From Piscicola geometra (taxonomy: Eukaryota; Annelida; Clitellata; Hirudinida; Piscicolidae), in the NCBI GenBank assembly GCA_943735955.1, contig OX030958.1:6508126-6572125 (forward strand): 64,000 nucleotides of DNA, written 5' to 3'. The position numbers were made by a program, and so were the translations under genes. The notes beneath the pieces were generated by a model. That model did no database searches, had not been told where the DNA came from, and saw only the letters and a program-made list of their open reading frames with translations. Shown here piece after piece: positions 1-52,986 of the stretch (positions are counted from its first letter, which is position 1; the number at the start of each line of letters is the position of its first letter).

Positions 1-2645
1 AAAAGAGTCATAAATATAATTTTCCTTTTCGTTATTATGACGTCATTTTAGAATGACGGCAGATATAATGTTAATGGTGAGGCGTGAGAGATGTATGCAT
101 GGCGTTACGAACGCAGAATGGTTCTGGAAATGTGGAAATATTCTTTTCTTTATATGAAAAATATAATTAATTGGATTTACTTTTTGACTTTTAAAAAAAT
201 AGTTTTTTGGTCATTAAATTATTTTTCTTTAACTTAATAATAACTACATTTAGAGTCTGAAATTAAGTATATAAATTCAATAAATGACTCAAAATTTTTA
301 TTAAAAAAGCATTTAAAGAAGAAAAAATAAAGGAAAAAAATTAAATAATTTTTTTAAATTTCAAAAACTACAAAAAATATTCTTTTTCTTGAGTTATTTC
401 ATATTAAATACATATAATCTAATAATTTGACGAATAAAAATGCTAAACCAATGCGCAGGACTCAAGCAAATGGCGCATGGACATTAAGAGTATAATAACA
501 TGACTCGAAATACATAATGCATTTGTTAAAAAAAATATTTTTTTAAATACATTGGAAGACTCAAAGTATAATGATTAAAAAATGTGATATTAGTTGTTTC
601 AATTGTTTGATCATTGTGATTCAGTGAAAATAAAGTCTTCGATTTTTATTTAAACTGTTCAAGTGGGTTGTTGGAAAAGTGAGACAAGTTTATACTACAG
701 ACGCGGAACCTTCTAATGCAGAATCCCAATAAACATTTTCAAAAGATTGTTTTTATAGTTGGGCTTAATTTCTAGCTAAGACTGGCTGATTTAACTCTCC
801 CGAAGTGCTTCCAATAAAACTGCCTTTCTTAACTGGTGCAATTTCTAAAGTTTTGACTCTAAACTGGGAGCAATGGTCCATAGAGGTATAGAGTTAACAA
901 TCTCTTGAAGAATTTCACTCGATGTTAAAAAGAAAGTATTATCTTAAAATGTAGAAAATGATAAAACATGGCGTTCGAAAATCCACGGCATTTTTTCTTT
1001 TTTTAATAACTTTTATTGGTTTTTGGTGTTATTTCTGTTTCAGCGCAGTTAACATTGTGTTTTTTCAACTTTCTATTTTCATTATTTAAGATATTATTTA
1101 TTGACGCAATATTATTTGTTTAAATAATTTTATTTCCAGTTTGTTTGGGTTGCATACGCTGTTATAGCTTTATTTCGCTGTTTCATTTAGCATTTAGGAT
1201 TTAATCTTTGAGTATTATTATGACAATTCTCATAATAATATTACATCATTAGGTTTTTACGAACCTTCATATTTTTAATTTGCATTTTTCTTATTGCTCT
1301 TCTTACGCTCTTTTGACTAGCGCTCAGAAAGTCTTTACGAGCGCTACGTGTCAAATCGATTCCCATCAACATTATTAATAAAAACAATCCAACCTAAGAA
1401 TATTCAAAAACCATAAAAAACTATTTTTCCAAAAAAATAATCAATACAGAAAACAAATAAAGACGAGTAAAAATGGATCGGTTCTTATTAGTGTTAAAAA
1501 TATGATTATGGGTAAGTGGATGGTGTTACACCTAAAAGAAAATATAATTCATTCTCCACGCTTAAAAATTAGCTTCAATCAAAGGCGTATGATATCAAAA
1601 ATCTGTAACAACTGTAATTGGAAGGAAGTGGTTACAAAAGTGTTCCATGATATCTATTATAACACATCTTTTGAAAATAATCGTATCTATTCCTGCTTTA
1701 GTGGTAATATTTTATCTCTTCTATATTTTTATATCAAATTTATTCAATTGTGAACAGTTTTATCTAGAATATGAAGGTCAAAATGATTGAAATGTCGACT
1801 TAAAAACGCTAACACGAACCACGTCTTATTTGTGACGGTCTGCAATGACTGCATCACCAATGTGCTGAGCTTTAAAAACTCCACCAAGCTTCATTTTTCT
1901 CGAAACGTGAATTGACAAACGAATTGTTTGTATGAGCACGATGAGTAGTGCATGAAATTGCAGAAATTCAAAAATTAAAGTTTTAACGTGTCTGAACAAA
2001 GATTTTCAAGATTTTCGATTAAAAGTATATTCAAAAATATTTAAACAGCAAAAAACAATAAATTGAAGTTACGGGCACGAACAAGCATTAACTTAAAAAA
2101 TATTTGAAATAATAATTTTAATATTATTTTCATATGAACGAAGTTTCATGACCTGTGGTCGTAATGAAGCTGTGTCAAACAGTCTTAATGAAGATAATTT
2201 GAAAAATAAACTAATTCTATATAAATTTATTCCAATAGATAAATTTGAGAACTATTTTTTAAAAAAAAGTGAAACTTTATATATAAAACTAATTCTTCGT
2301 AGAAAACCTCTTTGATTTTAAGAAAAAGACTATTAAAGGAAAAACTTTAATAAATTAGAACGGATATAAAAAATTGTTGAAAAATAATAAAGTAGCGTAA
2401 ATTTCCTCAAAGTCAAATTTCAAAGTAGGATTATTCAATTCTTAAAATAAAAGATTATTTAGCTATTAAAATATATATGGAAAGTGCTCATTTTAAAATT
2501 GTTTTCATGTTGATTGACCTAAATGAATGGAGTCTGATATGAAAATTGAACTACTAAACATATTAATAATAGTTCAATTACCATATTGCTTAACAGTGGT
2601 TTACAAATATTGAATAATAAATGAATAGGTGAAAAAAACAGGTTT
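1..2645. other. A+T-rich DNA without a recognised gene
   Basis: I see no exon, RNA gene or transposon here. An 83-codon plus frame at 1502-1753 has no recognisable motif and the composition of its surroundings. A CRE-like palindrome TGACGTCA lies near 39-46, which is uninformative alone. If the Musashi gene continues past the left edge, this is intron sequence. Confidence 0.5.
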
Positions 2646-2940
2646 TCAATCAATCAATCAATCAAATAAATTTCTATAGCGCTCTTTCATCCAAACTCAA
2701 GAGCAATTTCAAAGTATTGCTTAGTATGCGGACTGTGGTTGTTTGCGGCACGGTTGTGATTGTAGTGCTGGTTGATGCAGCCAGAGATCAAACACTCTAT
2801 CGAATTCTCGCCATTAAAAGCACTCCCGAGTTTAATTTTAATTGTGATCGAAATAAAGGCATTGCGCTCTTCCCGTACGGACCTACAATGCTGCTGCGCT
2901 CACCGTGCATGACACACCGTTGTATGCTTCGAGCCTTTTT
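2646..2940 (-). mobile_element. Probable non-LTR retrotransposon 3' end (LINE or SINE, L2/CR1-like tail)
   Basis: Read on the minus strand, a GC-richer block of about 250 bp ends in AGAGCGCTATAGAAATTTA followed by four to five copies of ATTG. A 'GCGCTATA-AAAT' motif followed by a short tandem repeat is the usual 3' end of L2/CR1/Rex-type LINEs and the SINEs that borrow their machinery (family knowledge). The body shows no long protein and no clear tRNA promoter boxes, so I cannot tell a truncated LINE from a SINE. A 76-codon plus-strand frame at 2717-2947 overlaps it and is probably incidental. The right boundary is estimated from the composition change. Confidence 0.5.
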
Positions 2941-2947
2941 ATTTTAA

Positions 2948-5900
2948 ATTTTTCAGATCGGCTATGCTTAGAATTAATTTTATTTCATGAGTTCACTTTT
3001 AGGTTTAAAGTTTTTGCTCAAAGCTTATTTTATAAATTAATTTAATCATCGTAATTAAGTGTTTTTAATGATTTTAGACCAGAAAGAAAAATATTTCATT
3101 TCTATATGAAATCTAGAGTAAAAATATGTTATCTGTTCAATAGTTGTTAAATAAAAACTAAAAATCAATGTTGAAAAACTATTACAAAAAATAAACAAAA
3201 TTCACAAGATTTTCAAAGAAATAAACATCGACTTGGTTTTTTTCCATTTAAAAAATATAAAAATAATTCTAAAACTTTTTTCAAAAGTTAAACCTCTTCA
3301 AGTTTACGTTCATTAAAAATCAACGTATCAAAACACATAAGGTATCTATAATGTATCTATTAACACATCCATAACACTTAAACCATCCGCAAGTTGCCAT
3401 TAAAGTGTTTAATGACACACATAAATTTGAAAAAATACAGAAAATTGAACAAAAGGTGTTTTTCTTGCCGCGTCAAGTCTTGTTTATCTGGCACATATTT
3501 GCACAGAAGGGCTCTGAATACAAACAATCACTGGACAATATATACAATGAACTATCTATTGTATTTATCTTGGAATAGAATGTGCCACGATATACACCAA
3601 CATAAAGAATACAGGCGGTTTGCGAGGAGATAGCAGGGTGGTACAACAGCCATGTGTAATATAGACACCATAAACAACACTACGAGTCTGCTTGGGAATT
3701 CTTCTTGCACCCTCTGATGACGAAGCCACCTTGCAAATTAACGCTACACCGTTTTCTTCATTTAGAAATGAAATACGTTAAACCTTTCACTGGGTAAATC
3801 ATATTTACGACTCGTTTTATACTTTTTGCATTACAAGCTTAGATGCAAAACACTATATAAAATGTTAGTTTCCAGTTTATATGGCCGAAAACATTTTATT
3901 ATCGAGGCTCTTATTAGTTAGGATGACATTCCATAAAATAGCGCTGTGGGAGTGTCCGTCTGCTTGAACTCATTACTGCAACGACGACATGAAACCATTC
4001 AGGGTTTTATTGTCTATCATCTTATAAGGATCGATGAGCAAAAAATAAGTATAAAAAAACGCTTGATGCTATATGCAAATAGGTTCTTTGTCAATTTTTA
4101 TGTAAAACAACGTTTTTCGTGTACTTTTATATACTGTGATTTAATGAATTAGAATGTTTTTTCACTTTCTTAAAAAAACGTTGAATTTTTTATTACTTCA
4201 AACTCTATTTTATTTTACCTCTCTAGGCTTTGATTTATAAAGTGCATTAAATCAAATTCTTTAAAAACGGTTTTCTAGTCCAGCTTAGTGACTTTTTTGT
4301 TATGTCAATTTTAATGAACATTTCCAAAAAACAAATTTATTCTTGTCAAACTACCATTCATCAAAGTAAATGTTTTCTCGACAATTTATTTATTTATTCT
4401 AATCAACCATCTATCCCTAAAGCACTCCAAACATTCTTTCGCGAAGTTTTCATTTTGTTTAAAAACAATATTAATGTTGTTTTTTCATTCTTTTCTATAT
4501 AGTTTAATGAAAAAAAAACTTTGAACAGTAATCAGTGAAAATTCTTAAAACACACACACATAAAAACATGAACAACCATAGCAAAACTACTGATGAACAT
4601 GAATGCAGACAGAAATAAAGACCTAAATATAATGGCAATAAGGGCATAGAGAAAGGAGATTAGTGGTCGATAATGCAAGATGATTTGAAGAATCTTGGAT
4701 GATTTGAGTGGATGTCTGAGTGAAGAGGAGTTGTGGATGATGCCTGCTACCGCTTCATTAACTATGCATCTGACGTTGATGCAGCCATTATCACAAGCAA
4801 TGATTTAAATTTCATATTTCTAATGGATCAATCAGTAACTACTCAACTGCATTTCATCTTTGTTTTCCAGTTTTGATAAAATCATTATTTATTAAATAAT
4901 ATCTTTATTCTATCTTTTTTTTTACTTATCCTTTTTTCCATTCAACAGTCCATGCGTTTAATACTCCCATCAACCCATACATCTACAAATGACTGCAATT
5001 TGCAGGTTGTGACGAGAAGAATAGGATAGTGAGGATGGGCATTTAGGATACAAACTTTAAGATGCATCTTCGTGTATCGAACACGTTTGCTTCCCTAAAG
5101 GCCATTTTTATTGCTATTCCCGACCCTATGACAGTCATAAAACCACCGCTAAAAACCTAGTTTGTACTTTATGTGATTTTATTTAAAAAAAGATTGCAAA
5201 CTTGTTTGATAAAGAATTTGGAAATAATACTTAAAAAGTAGTCATTAAGTATTAAAGAGTATTGCTTTGAAATCTATATTTCTGAGTGTGAAAACTATTT
5301 ATAAATAACTTTGCAGTATATCTCTTTTTATATTATTTTTTTTAATAAACCAAATATTTAACTAAAGTTGAATTGAGAAAATGTGAAAATTAATTAGATG
5401 TTTGAGTGAAAGCTATATTTGGTTGTTTAACGAACTAAATAGAAAAGATTTCAAAAAGTTAGCATGGCCAAAATATTTCGTTGCTTTTGGAGGTGTTGTT
5501 CATGACAATCCTGTTTCTGTTCCGTGTTATTTTTTCAATTGAATAAGAAGTAATAACTAATACAAGGAAATTGTCAAAGAGATGTACAGAGTTTCGCTGC
5601 TGCGGGTCATGGTGATGAACTAGTTTTACGTTTATGTTGAAATAATTATAGAGAGAAAGAACAGGAGGGGGTGTTATTGATGGGGGCTAAAAAAGATTAT
5701 AAACAGTTTGTTCGTACCTATAATTTTCCACTTGCCTTATAGTGAGGTTAAAATTACAAGTACTTTTCGGTGTCTCAGGGTGCAAAGGCCTTGATAATAA
5801 TATGCTGTTGATTTTGTTTATAACCTTATTGTAGAAGTCGAAAACTGAAAAAAGCAAGAATGTTTATGGCCATGAAATAATGAATAAGCTTTAAGTAAAA

Positions 5901-7079
5901 ACTACTAGAAAAAAAGATTGAAAAAAGAAAGAACATATTTTTAAAATAAATTTTTTAATGTATAGCGCCAGAATGGGGTAAATGATCTAAGAAGAGTTAT
6001 GATAACGAAAGCCATTATTAAATGAGTATTATAAAAACAATTTTGGAAACACGCCACCACCACAAAAAAAGGGTAATTGACCAAAGTTAAAAGCTTCCAA
6101 TCTACAGTTTTTTATTTACCTTCGTAAAGCTTTATTCAAAAAATTATTTTTTTAATTTTGTTTTATTTGAAAAAAATCTGTAGGTTAATGTCGATTTTAA
6201 TACATTTTTGTTTAATCATTTTTTCCAAGTTTTTTTAAAAAAAATATGTCATTAAAATTCTGAAAATACAATTTAAATAATGATTTAAAGATTCTCAAGT
6301 ACAATTAAGGTGACAAATAATTGTTAAAATATAAAAATACGATTTCTATAATTATTAAACTAATTATTGCAATCTTCAAAAATCTTTTTTTTTCTTATAA
6401 GATTATTTTTTTCAAAAGTAAAAATTAGGTTACATTTGGAAATAATAAAAAACGTTTCTTTCTGTGCTTTTGCGAAAAAACTAAATCCATGAAAATTGTG
6501 AATTTTTTTTTACATTTTCCATAAAATAATTGTAACAAACAGTATTACACTTTTTAAATATATGCATTAAGCTTTTTGAAAAATTTGGTGGATCAATCAA
6601 AGCCATACTGAAATTTATTTTACACTTTTGAATTTGCATGCTTATTTGATAAACTTAAAGATCGGAACAAGTAGTTTGCCATTATGATTTCGCGATTCGG
6701 CGGCATGAATAATTAAGAATGCTCGCATGGTTGAGCCACTTTCAGAGTGCCAAAATGTGAAAAAATTATTTAATCGAATAGCTATTTCTATTTTGAACCA
6801 AAGTCTTTCAATTCGACAAACAGGCTAACAAAAATAATAACACAAGTCTAAAATGAAAGAAACACCTTCAAAAACCTAAGAGATTACTGTACGATTTGGG
6901 GGTGGGCAAGTTGCAATAACTTAATTATCAAATCAATAGATTACTCGCTTGCATAAAAGCTCTATTCGAGGCAAGGGCTGCTGTTTTCTTCTCACCAGCC
7001 ACATAATTTCCCTTGAGATGACTTCGCCTAGTTTCCAAAACAACCTCCAACTGATCGTCACAATAACATTGTCGCTAGA

Positions 7080-7080
<1 letters not shown>
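2948..7080. other. A+T-rich DNA; one unexplained GC-richer island
   Basis: Mostly A+T-rich sequence with short random frames. The only patch that stands out is 3568-3777, listed separately. I looked specifically for the missing second half of Musashi RRM2 (a further RGFGF-type motif, HFHEIN and KKAQPKE-like codons on the minus strand) and did not find it. Confidence 0.5.
3568..3777 (-). other. Unrecognised GC-richer island with a 70-codon open minus frame
   Basis: Between in-frame stops TAA (3778-3780) and TAA (3565-3567) the minus strand is open for 70 codons without an early ATG. The translation includes NGVALICKVASSSEG and THGCCTTLLSPRKPP and ends VAHSIPR. Base composition is clearly richer in G+C than the flanks. 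I do not recognise the protein. It could be an exon, a fragment of a mobile element or a non-coding conserved block. There is no convincing splice acceptor immediately upstream. Confidence 0.25.
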
Positions 7081-7831
<751 letters not shown>

Positions 7832-9059
7832 GACTACTTCTACCATTATAACTGATACTTCTGATATAATCATAATAATGATAGTAATTAATGATACTAT
7901 TTCATAAAAAAAGTCATATTAACAAAAATTGAACAATTGAATTTTTTATTATTTAATATTTATTTTAATTTTTAAAAAACATGAAAAAATATATGTAAAT
8001 ATAAATTTTGAATAAAGTAAAAACTGAAAATGATAAGAAAAATTAAATTGGAAAAAATAATTTTAAATTTAATAAAAGTATCAGATGAGTGGAGTTATTC
8101 GGGTCTTAAAAGATTTTTTGGCTTACAATCAGCATGCCGAGACTGATGGAGCCGCAATTGAATCATGAAATGCCATTTTCTAAAGTCCATCCATCATCAC
8201 CCACACATTTTCTAATTCCTATCTTCTGAAATAATTTCATCAAACTATATTTTTAAGGTTTTTTATAGTTTTTTTTCTGTAGAAATGTAGTTGTTATAAT
8301 TCTAAAATTGATTTTTGATTCTTAAGATTTACTGGAAAAAGATTTTCAGCACTGTGTATGCACAAAAATGTATTCTTATTTTATTTTAGAGTGAGTTGTG
8401 GATGCATATGGTTATAAATCTGAAATGTTAATTATATGTGGAGAATCTTTCAGTAAAATAGCTTTTCCGCTCTTGCATTGACGACTGATACGCGTCCTGT
8501 TCTCATTTTTCTAAAAAGACATTTGAAAAGAAAAAGTTTTTATAAAATGAAGTTTAGAAAAAATTATAGTTTATGTAGACAACAGTAAAACAAATATTTC
8601 AAACCTAGTACAGATTAAACTAACTATTTTACCGAGTATTTAAAAAATTCCAAATAAATAAAAGTTTTCGAATTCGATAATATCCACGTGTTGCAAATGT
8701 ATTGCGTTGAAATGATTTTATCTTCAAATATTTCACGATAAAAAATCAACAACCTTCCTACATTTTTCTATTTTTCTAACTAATTAACATTTTTTGAGAA
8801 TTCTAATTGCATTTTAAAGATTTATTATAAACGGCATCTCAGTTTTTTATGAAATTATATGACTGAGATGAGTACTCAAAATATACCTCCTTGGATGAAT
8901 TTACAACTCACTAAAAAACTACTCATAAAACAAAGAAAAAGATCCAGAAATAAACTTAAATATATTTTATGAATTTTCGTTTACCTCAATTATTATTTAT
9001 TTTAAAATAAACTAAAAGTAGTTGTCATATAAATTATAAGTTAAATGTTTTTCTGATAG

Positions 9060-9191
9060 AAAAATGTCAATGGTTTGAGAAGCATTGGTGGAGGAATGAT
9101 GCATGGAGCATGGTGGATGACTGCCCAATGCTGGATCGGCCTCTTGGGGTGCTGGCCAGTGTGGCGATCTGTACGCATAGAAACATCGATG
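9060..9191 (+). other. Candidate isolated exon in a GC-rich island
   Basis: A 132-bp patch at roughly 50% G+C stands in very A+T-rich DNA. On the plus strand it is bounded by an acceptor-like TTTTTCTGATAG and a donor-like GATG|GTGAGA. Two plus frames are open throughout: one gives RSIGGGMMHGAWWMTAQCW, the other WRNDAWSMVDDCPMLDRPLG. Minus frames are also open, with an acceptor-like CGTACAG at about 9169-9175. No family is recognisable, so the strand and frame are undecided. It may be an exon of a nested gene, an element fragment or a non-coding conserved block. Confidence 0.25.
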
Positions 9192-10068
9192 GTGAGACAT
9201 GAAGACCATAGACGATTGCAAGTGTTCAAGAAATTTTTTACATATTTTAAAACATTATTTCTTTTGAAAAGTTCTGAACGTCTGGAACGTTGTAGATTAT
9301 GTAAGACGTCTAAAAATATTTTAAATGTTTGAATCCACTTTTTTATGATTTAAAAGGGTCTTTTCATAAATATTCATAAATAATAATAAAATAAAAACCA
9401 AGTAAAGACAATTTTATTTTATGAGATGTTTTTAAAAATATTATTTTAAACCTTTCAATTAGTTGAAAAATAAATTTTATTTAATAATAATATATCTATA
9501 ATGTTATATTTTATCACTTATTAAAAAAAATTTTCAAACTGTTTACTCTAAATATAACTGAATTGAATAAATACAATATTTTCAATAAAATAAATAATAA
9601 AAATGTTTTTAATGTAATATGATTGTCTTTCATTTATACTAAAATTATGAGATTAAAAGTGAAAAATATTTCATGGAAACAAATATTTCAAAACTTCAAG
9701 AAAATTTAAAATTAATTTTCCAATAAGTTGATTAGAAAATCTTTAGAGCACAAAAGCAATATCGATAATTCGACATTTTTAAAGAAGCCTCATCTTTCTG
9801 GTAAGCATGGAAAAAATCTCAACAGTTTGTTTTGATTGTATGTACTTTTTTTATATATCCACTTGAAAAAATATTTCTAAAGCTAAAAGTTTTATTTTTT
9901 TTTTAATCTAAATTTGGAAATTTAGTTTTATCATAGCATACAATGACTATAAAAATTCAATTTTTAACCTAAATTTCTGTGCTAGAATCTATATAAACAT
10001 TTTCAAAAAAACATACTTACACACACGAACATAGACACAAACACACACACAGATAATAGCAGTTATAA

Positions 10069-10242
10069 AATCTCAGTCTGACAAGCACAAATCACTCTTC
10101 AAGCCTAGGCACACAAACACCCATCGATTCTGACCCAGACTGCCTCAGTGTACAAACAGAATTGACAACCCTGCATCACAGAGGACCCAAGCTTCAAGAA
10201 TACCACGATAGAAAACGTCAAAGAAGTTTCACACATGCATAG
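10069..10242 (+). other. Unrecognised 57-codon open frame without ATG
   Basis: After an in-frame TAA (10066-10068) the plus strand is open to TAG (10240-10242). The translation is Ser/Thr- then Arg-rich, including IDSDPDCLSVQTELTTL and a basic end RKRQRSF. G+C is higher than in the flanks. No family is recognisable and no splice signals are convincing; it may be a decayed element fragment. Confidence 0.15.
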
Positions 10243-12882
10243 TCACACACACATGTGCGTACGTGCAAATTAATACATTCATACAATAATTAACAATTTA
10301 TCCCTTCTTTACATGTCTTTTTATATATTAAAGCTTTAAACAAATGAAGTTTCCCAATTGATTACACCACCAGCTATTTCTTTACGCTCACAGATACAAA
10401 TAAACACAAAAATCAATGAAACAACATTCTTAAATTTATTAGAATCAAAACTGTTTTATGTTATTTAACAAAATCAATTAAAAGGGCTTCAAACACAAAA
10501 AAAGTAAATATACATTAAAGTCATTTAAGAAAAAAACCACAAAAAAACCAAAAAAATAAGAAGCTAATTTCGAAGAAGTTTGATTTTCCACTCAATTACT
10601 GAGCGTCGACTGAAGCTCGATACTGATAGTGTTTGAAGCTGTTCAGGTGTGTGTAGGCTTAATAGGAAATGATCGAAAAATTAAATATTTAATCTTGAAT
10701 AAAAGCATCTAATTAAATATAATATGTACTTGATTAAGCAAAAATCATAGGCTTAAACAGTAATAATTGTTTTATTGAAGGCAAAATATCTAAATGTTTT
10801 TTTATCAGTAAATGGAAACGTATAACCAATAATTTATTAAAATAAAAAAAAATATATTTAAAACATTTTGTGATAAATGATTTCAAACTAACATCGGTTT
10901 TTGTGAAGTAATACAAATGACCAGAGTTTTTGTAAAAACCAATAGCGTAACACTTTTTTGTCAAAATCTTCTTTGGTGTTTTTATTTGATAATATCTTAT
11001 TAAATTAATGGTTTTCGATTAAAATTACGCAATTCACGATTCGCAAAAGCCACAAAAGACCATTCAAGAGGAAGTTAGACGTTTTTAAAAAAAGAAGAAA
11101 AAATATTTTCCAATAATTTATATATATGCCTATTTTGAAGAAATATGTAAAATTTAATTTTTTTCTTCTGAAAAATAGTTTTTTGTATCGAAATATACAA
11201 AAACTTATAATCTAATTATATGAAAAACTTGTTACATTATTTTCTTTTATGAAAATTTTGTTTAAAAACTGTGGAGTAAAAAAGGCTACAAATGTTTATT
11301 GATTGGATGATACTTGGGTTAGGATGGGCAGGCTAAATTCAATTATGTAGAGATCTGGTATTTTTTTGTAACTACGTAGTGGTGGTGATTTTCGTGGCAG
11401 AGAAAAGATTTTCGAGTATAAAAATGATTGTGGGAGCCTGAAAATGTGAGGAGTGTGTCAAGAAAAAGTAATGTTGATAGTTTTAAGGTTATATTGCTGT
11501 TGGGAAAAAGATAGCAGCTGTGTAATATTGGCAATGAACATAAAGTTAGTAGAGATTCATTGAAGGCTGCATTGGTGGTGCAAAGTCATCTTGCAAATAA
11601 ACGAGATATTCTAATTTCAAAAATATTCTATTGCAAGCATGAAGCTTCTCGAATTGATTTTGCCTTAATTAACGTTAAAGGGACAGATGCAATGAACGAG
11701 AAGAATTAATCTTGTTCGGGATATTCTAAAGTTGACATACAAGTTAATTTAAATTCTTATCTTGAACCTGTGTTTGTTTGTGCGTATGTGTATGTGCCTC
11801 TTTGAGAGTATGTGTATGTGTGTGTGTGTGTGTCTATGCGTGTATGGTATTTGGAGTATTTGATTGTAGATAGATTTGAAGAAAGATGATGGATTGATGG
11901 TGGGGGAAATGCGGGTGGATAAATAAATCTCAGAATGAATGGGAACAGTGGAAACCTGATGTCTGAATAGAACTAAAAAAGCGTTTATAAATGTAGAGTT
12001 TTGCAAATTTTAAAAATAAAATGGAAGGCGTTTCTATGTTTAAAATCACATTTTTATTTGAAAAACTAACAAATTAAATTTAGACGATGTGCCACGCTGG
12101 CGGATTAACATTTAAAATAAAAGTTTCAAAAAATTTGTATATATTATAAATCTTTAAAATCATTGGACAAAAATTTAATTACAATTTTATATTATTTTTG
12201 AATGTTTACTTTTTTTAATTTGTGGCATAAGTCAAGGACATTAATTTAGGTGTTAAAGAATATATTGCAACCAAAAATGTATAATTTTCGAAAACTTGAA
12301 AAAACTGTTTAAAAATTTTTTTTTATACAAAAATCAATAAAATCTTGGATGGAAGGTATGAAGGCCCAAGGCAAACAGTGCGAAAGCCGTTTGACATGCG
12401 ACATGCAGTAAGAAACGCATCAGGTTTCTTGCATGCTCATTGATGGCAGGTTTCGCAAAAGTCAAAACTTCTTTAAATTTATTTAAATTTAAAGAAGTTT
12501 ATTAGCTTTATTTAAACAGTATGCCGAAGAAGCTTCCAAAAAGACTATTCGAAACGAATTCTATGATCTCAACAACGTTCAAAATTCCGCTCACATCACA
12601 TAATCCAACCTCTATTGGAAGAAAGCACAAATACAAATTCAACACTTAAAAAAACTCTTCGCGACGCACACGACACATCAGCAACACTAACAATGCCAAG
12701 GTTATTTCGGAAGAAATAAAAGTTACTAAATAGTGGATGTTTGATTCATGGGGGTGGCCATTTGGGCATCGATCGACCGACCAATTAATTCCAAGCGACC
12801 ATGCCCAGTAAATGTAGCGGAGAGATAAGCCCATTGATGAGCGATGGTGCTGGGGTCGTCGGAGTCATGGCGCATGTTTGCT

Positions 12883-13309
<427 letters not shown>

Positions 13310-13375
13310 GTGGTATGTGTGGGTGTGTGTATTTGTGTGTTTGTGTGGTATGTGTGGGGATGTGGTTGTGTTTAT

Positions 13376-14840
13376 GTGAGTAAGTTATTGTCGAGGTGTT
13401 TCTTATGTGTTTTAGTTTGTGTGAGCTTTTGTATGATGGAAGAAAATATTTACTTCGTAGACTTAATGGCAGTTTTTATTTTTGTGCCTCTTACAGAGTA
13501 GCCATGACTGTTACGCTATGTGGCTTTAGTGGGAGTTCATGGTGATTCTTATTATTGAAATTGTATTCTTAATACTCTCATAATACTCAACGTTGTATTT
13601 TATTGCATTTTTATGTTGTTATTAATTTTATTCTTCAAGTTAAACAATACAAAACAACACTGATTTCTCACGCTAATTGTTTAATTGTATTTACTATGCT
13701 GTTTCATAGGGTAATTTTCGTTATTGCCTTGATTTCTGCCGTTCCGAGATGCAACCTTCACATAAAGAAGTTTCAAACATAACTTTATTTTTTAGTAATT
13801 TTTCGAAATTAAAGAATCTAAAATTTGATTTTGTCTAAAAAGTTTCTTTTCTTAAATATTCTCTGCAGTTGGCTTTTAAGGTGGCTTCGTTTGTGTGTTT
13901 TGTTTACTGCCAAAAAAGTTCTTTATTTATTGTCACGGTTTTTTAAAGATTTTGTAGATTTTTCTTTAAAGCATTATTCTTGCTTTTTCAAAGAGTTCAA
14001 ATTTTTTTTCAAGGTTTTATCAGCTTTTCGGCGTGAATTATAGTCCGCAGTTGTTTTTGTGGATTTGTCTTCTAAATGTACTTTTTTGTGTTTACCAAGT
14101 TTTGAAACTTGCAATAAGAATTAAAAGGATTGAATAGCAAACATGGTTTAACAATAAAAATGTACATTACAACTAAGTTTAATTTTTTTTATATAAGCTT
14201 CAACATTGATTCTCGAACAAAGATTGAATTTTATAACCCTAAACTGGCCATTTCATTATATTGTTAAAACCACACAAAAAATTAATTTTCACAAATTATT
14301 TCTTTGAAACTCATGAAAAAAAATTACTAGGAATTTTTAATATTAAGTTTAAACTTGACTTGAACAAATTATAGCACGCTAAAAATGAGTTTTACAATTT
14401 AATAACAAAATGTTGTACATGGGCAAAACCCGAGTTTTGAATTGTTGCCACCTTTCATTTGAACTCAAAAAATCTTTCATGTCATTATTTAAAAAATAAT
14501 ATGACAATAATTATTTTTTTTTCAGTTCAAGAATTTTTACTCAAAGTTTAAATAGAACTAACTTTAAAAAATATGAAACAATCTTTATTTGAAAAAAAAT
14601 TTGATTTTAATAAAGATTATTTAACTTATTATTAATTTAAATTTTAAAACATAATCTTCATAAATTAATTTTGAAATCATTCAAAATAAATTCATCACAA
14701 AGTAATTGCACTTAAGTTAGTGCGAAAATGCACTTTAGAAATTAAAAAGTTTTTTTATACTTTTTTTCTTATTCAAAAATCAAAAACTTAAATTAAAAAC
14801 TAATAAATTAAATAAAAAAGACAGTAGGAATGTTCAATAC
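13376..14840. other. Sequence 3' of Musashi exon 7: presumed intron
   Basis: Begins on the minus strand with the donor GTATTG at 14840, directly after exon 7. A+T-rich with T-rich runs; no exon continuing RRM2 was found in this stretch or anywhere to its left in the window. Confidence 0.5.
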
Positions 14841-52986
<38,146 letters not shown>

